Below, piece after piece: positions 62,080-64,000 of a stretch of 64,000 bases of DNA. A program made the translations under genes and the position numbers. The stretch lies in assembly GCF_004000235.1 (NCBI RefSeq), contig NZ_RCIO01000002.1, positions 761,501-825,500 of the forward strand, read 5' to 3'. How positions within the stretch are numbered: position 1 is the first letter of the stretch; the number at the start of each line of letters is the position of its first letter. This DNA is from Mesorhizobium sp. Z1-4. GTDB taxonomy: Bacteria > Pseudomonadota > Alphaproteobacteria > Rhizobiales > Rhizobiaceae. The notes beneath the pieces were generated by a model. That model ran no database searches. It saw only the letters and a program-made list of their open reading frames with translations, and was not told the DNA's origin.

Positions 62080-63054
62080 ATGTCGAGCCGTCACGCGCCC
62101 GTTCTGATCATTGGCTCCGGGCCCGCCGGATACACGGCGGCGATTTATGCCGCACGCGCGCTGCTGAAGCCGCTTCTCGTCGCCGGCCTGGAGCAGGGCG
62201 GCCAGCTCACCATCACCACCGATGTGGAGAACTACCCGGGTTTTGCCGATCCCGTTCAGGGCCCCTGGCTGATGGAACAGATGCTGAAGCAGGCCGAAAA
62301 TGTCGGCGCCGAGATCGCCAATGACGTCATCGTCGAGGTCGATCTTTCGGTGCGGCCGTTTCGTGCGCGCGGCGATTCGGGCACCGAATACACAGGCGAC
62401 GCACTGATCATCGCAACCGGCGCGAAGGCGAAGTGGCTCGGCCTGCCGTCGGAGCAGAAATTCATGGGCTTCGGCGTCTCCGCCTGTGCCACATGCGACG
62501 GCTTCTTCTACCGCGACAAGGACGTCGTTGTGGTCGGCGGCGGCAATACCGCGGTCGAGGAAGCGCTCTACCTCTCCAATCTTGCCAGCCATGTGACGCT
62601 GGTCCACCGGCGCGACGAGTTGCGCGCGGAGCGCATTCTTCAAGAACGCCTTTTCGCCAAGAAAAACGTCACCGTTGTCTGGGACAGCGTCGTTGACGAG
62701 ATTAAGGGCGAAGCCGGCAAGCCGCCGCTGCCTGCGTCGGTCAATGGTGTCGTGCTGAAGAACGTGAAAACAGGTACGACGACGGAGATGCCGGTACATG
62801 GCGTCTTCGTGGCGATCGGCCACGCGCCCGCGGTCGAACTTTTCAAAGACAAGCTGAAGCACAAGCCGAACGGTTATCTCTGGACCGATCCCGGTTCGAC
62901 GCGGACGGATGTGCCAGGCGTGTTTGCAGCCGGCGACGTGACCGACGATATCTTTCGCCAGGCAGTCACCGCGGCCGGTCTTGGCTGCATGGCGGCGCTG
63001 GAGGCGGAGCGTTACCTCGCCGAGCAGGGAGCGCACAGGGAAGCCGCCGAATAG
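62080..63054 (+). CDS. trxB: Thioredoxin reductase
   Basis: A 324-residue low-molecular-weight thioredoxin reductase: FAD motif IIGSGPAGYTAAIYAARA, redox-active Cys136-Ala-Thr-Cys139, NADPH motif VVVGGGNTAVEEALYL and the C-terminal FAD contact VFAAGDVTDDIFRQAVTAAG. It keeps thioredoxin reduced. ATG at 62080 is preceded by AAAGGAATTG. It lies 30 bp before lsrB, a redox-linked LysR regulator, probably in one transcript. Confidence 0.97.
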   Translation: MSSRHAPVLIIGSGPAGYTAAIYAARALLKPLLVAGLEQGGQLTITTDVENYPGFADPVQGPWLMEQMLKQAENVGAEIANDVIVEVDLSVRPFRARGDSGTEYTGDALIIATGAKAKWLGLPSEQKFMGFGVSACATCDGFFYRDKDVVVVGGGNTAVEEALYLSNLASHVTLVHRRDELRAERILQERLFAKKNVTVVWDSVVDEIKGEAGKPPLPASVNGVVLKNVKTGTTTEMPVHGVFVAIGHAPAVELFKDKLKHKPNGYLWTDPGSTRTDVPGVFAAGDVTDDIFRQAVTAAGLGCMAALEAERYLAEQGAHREAAE

Positions 63055-63084
63055 GCACAGGCTACGAATACGGGGGCAAAGACG

Positions 63085-63981
63085 ATGGCGGTTGACTGGG
63101 ACAAGCTGCGGGTTTTCCACGCGGCGGCCGAGGCCGGCTCGTTTACCCATGCGGCCGAGACCCTTCACTTGTCGCAATCGGCAATTTCGCGCCAGGTAAG
63201 CGCGCTTGAGCAGGAAGTGGGCGTACCGCTGTTCCACCGCCATGCGCGCGGCCTGGTGCTGACCGAGCAGGGCGACCTGCTTTACCGCACTGCGCATGAA
63301 GTGCTGATGAAGCTCGAAAACGTCACGCTGCGGCTGACGGAAACAAAGGACCTGCCGTCCGGCGTGCTCAGGGTCAGCACAACGGTCGGCCTCGGTTCCG
63401 GCTGGCTAACCGAACGGATTCCGGAGTTTCTCGATCTGTATCCGGAGATCGACCTGCATCTCATTCTTGCAAACGAGGAACTCGACCTGACCATGCGTCA
63501 GGCCGATTGCGCCATCCGCCTGCGCCAGCCGCAGCAGCCGGATCTGATCCAGCGCCGGCTTTTCACGGTGCACTTCCACCTCTACGCCTCGCCCGCTTAT
63601 GTGAACAAGCATGGCAAGCCGAATTCGATCCAGGAACTCGACCGGCACCGCATTGTCACCTTCGGCGAACAGGTGCCGCAGCATCTATCGGATATGAACT
63701 GGCTGGAAACGGCTGGCAGGACCGATGGCGCCAAGCGGGCGTCTTCCCTGCAGATCAACAATATACTGTCGATAAAGCTCGCGGTGCAGCGGGGTGCGGG
63801 CATTGCGATGCTGCCCGACTATATGGTCGACAAGAACTCCGGCCTCGTGCAGCTGCTGCCCGAAACCGAGGTGCCTTCGTTCGATACCTACTTCTGTTAT
63901 CCCGACGCTATGAAGGGGCAGGCGCGGCTCCACGTGTTTCGCGATTTCCTGATTTCAAAGGCCAGAAGCTGGTCATTTTAG
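63085..63981 (+). CDS. lsrB: LysR-type regulator LsrB/VtlR
   Basis: A 298-residue LysR regulator: N-terminal HTH (GSFTHAAETLHLSQSAISRQ, then VSALEQEVGVPLFHRHARG) and a substrate-binding domain. Position after trxB and sequence style match LsrB of Sinorhizobium and VtlR of Brucella/Agrobacterium, which control oxidative-stress, lipopolysaccharide and small-RNA genes. Only two cysteines are present, Cys142 and Cys271, obvious candidates for redox sensing. The ATG at 63085 is 30 bp after trxB. Confidence 0.88.
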   Translation: MAVDWDKLRVFHAAAEAGSFTHAAETLHLSQSAISRQVSALEQEVGVPLFHRHARGLVLTEQGDLLYRTAHEVLMKLENVTLRLTETKDLPSGVLRVSTTVGLGSGWLTERIPEFLDLYPEIDLHLILANEELDLTMRQADCAIRLRQPQQPDLIQRRLFTVHFHLYASPAYVNKHGKPNSIQELDRHRIVTFGEQVPQHLSDMNWLETAGRTDGAKRASSLQINNILSIKLAVQRGAGIAMLPDYMVDKNSGLVQLLPETEVPSFDTYFCYPDAMKGQARLHVFRDFLISKARSWSF

Positions 63982-64000
63982 GCGCACATCAGCCTGCTTG

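Overview
The window reads as chromosomal DNA of a GC-rich alphaproteobacterium of the order Hyphomicrobiales (Rhizobiales), most like the Phyllobacteriaceae/Mesorhizobium-Brucella-Nitratireductor side. The evidence is the CtrA-ChpT-SciP cell-cycle genes, a choline-type ChoXWV transporter, a fused TrpE(G) with a trpL attenuator, an EipA (DUF1134) protein and the trxB-lsrB pair. No database was searched; family names come from motifs and length.

Layout. 1-2161: a partial homodimeric 2-oxo-acid dehydrogenase E1 divergent from an Lrp regulator (MdeB/MdeR-like arrangement). 2440-4873: tRNA-Met(CAT) with a consensus promoter, a Gfo/Idh/MocA oxidoreductase and mnmA. 5.0-9.7 kb: a cell-cycle control island (sciP, PqiA-like protein, FliJ-like protein, ctrA, a receiver-only protein, chpT, eipA). 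Its regulatory DNA carries six GANTC sites upstream of ctrA and three copies of a CtrA-box-like 14-mer. 9.8-17.3 kb: a coiled-coil membrane protein, a TrmH methyltransferase, a HugZ/PNPOx-fold protein, an acyl-CoA racemase plus SDR pair, and a hybrid histidine kinase. 17.4-21.4 kb: choXWV and tdk.

21.4-28.9 kb holds a tightly packed cluster of uncharacterised genes: a coiled-coil protein, an unknown protein, an AAA+ ATPase, a DUF6638-like protein and a membrane DUF2333-like protein. A Phd/VapC toxin-antitoxin pair with a palindromic operator is wedged into it. This is one candidate for an undescribed system. 29.0-41.7 kb: fhs, a DUF2254 protein, a PAP2 phosphatase, trpL-trpE(G), a CDF exporter, an AbrB-like permease, an L,D-transpeptidase, leuA with a possible leader, a hydrolase and a small membrane protein.

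41.7-48.4 kb is the most distinctive locus. A TRAP transporter diverges from a MarR regulator, which is followed by a 1073-residue self-sufficient reductive dehalogenase: a cobalamin-type RdhA core with eight Fe-S cysteines, fused to an FAD/NAD reductase and a plant-type [2Fe-2S] domain. Together these would import, sense and reductively dehalogenate an organohalide acid. A glutathionyl-hydroquinone reductase lies 2.6 kb downstream, across a low-GC patch with an orphan phage tail-collar gene.

52-64 kb is mostly housekeeping: GNAT, GMC oxidoreductase, thioesterase, FMN reductase, CorC-like protein, two tandem extensin-domain proteins, a TPR protein, a PQQ sugar dehydrogenase, greA, an Lrp regulator, trxB and lsrB. 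No rRNA, CRISPR array, intact insertion sequence or prophage was seen.
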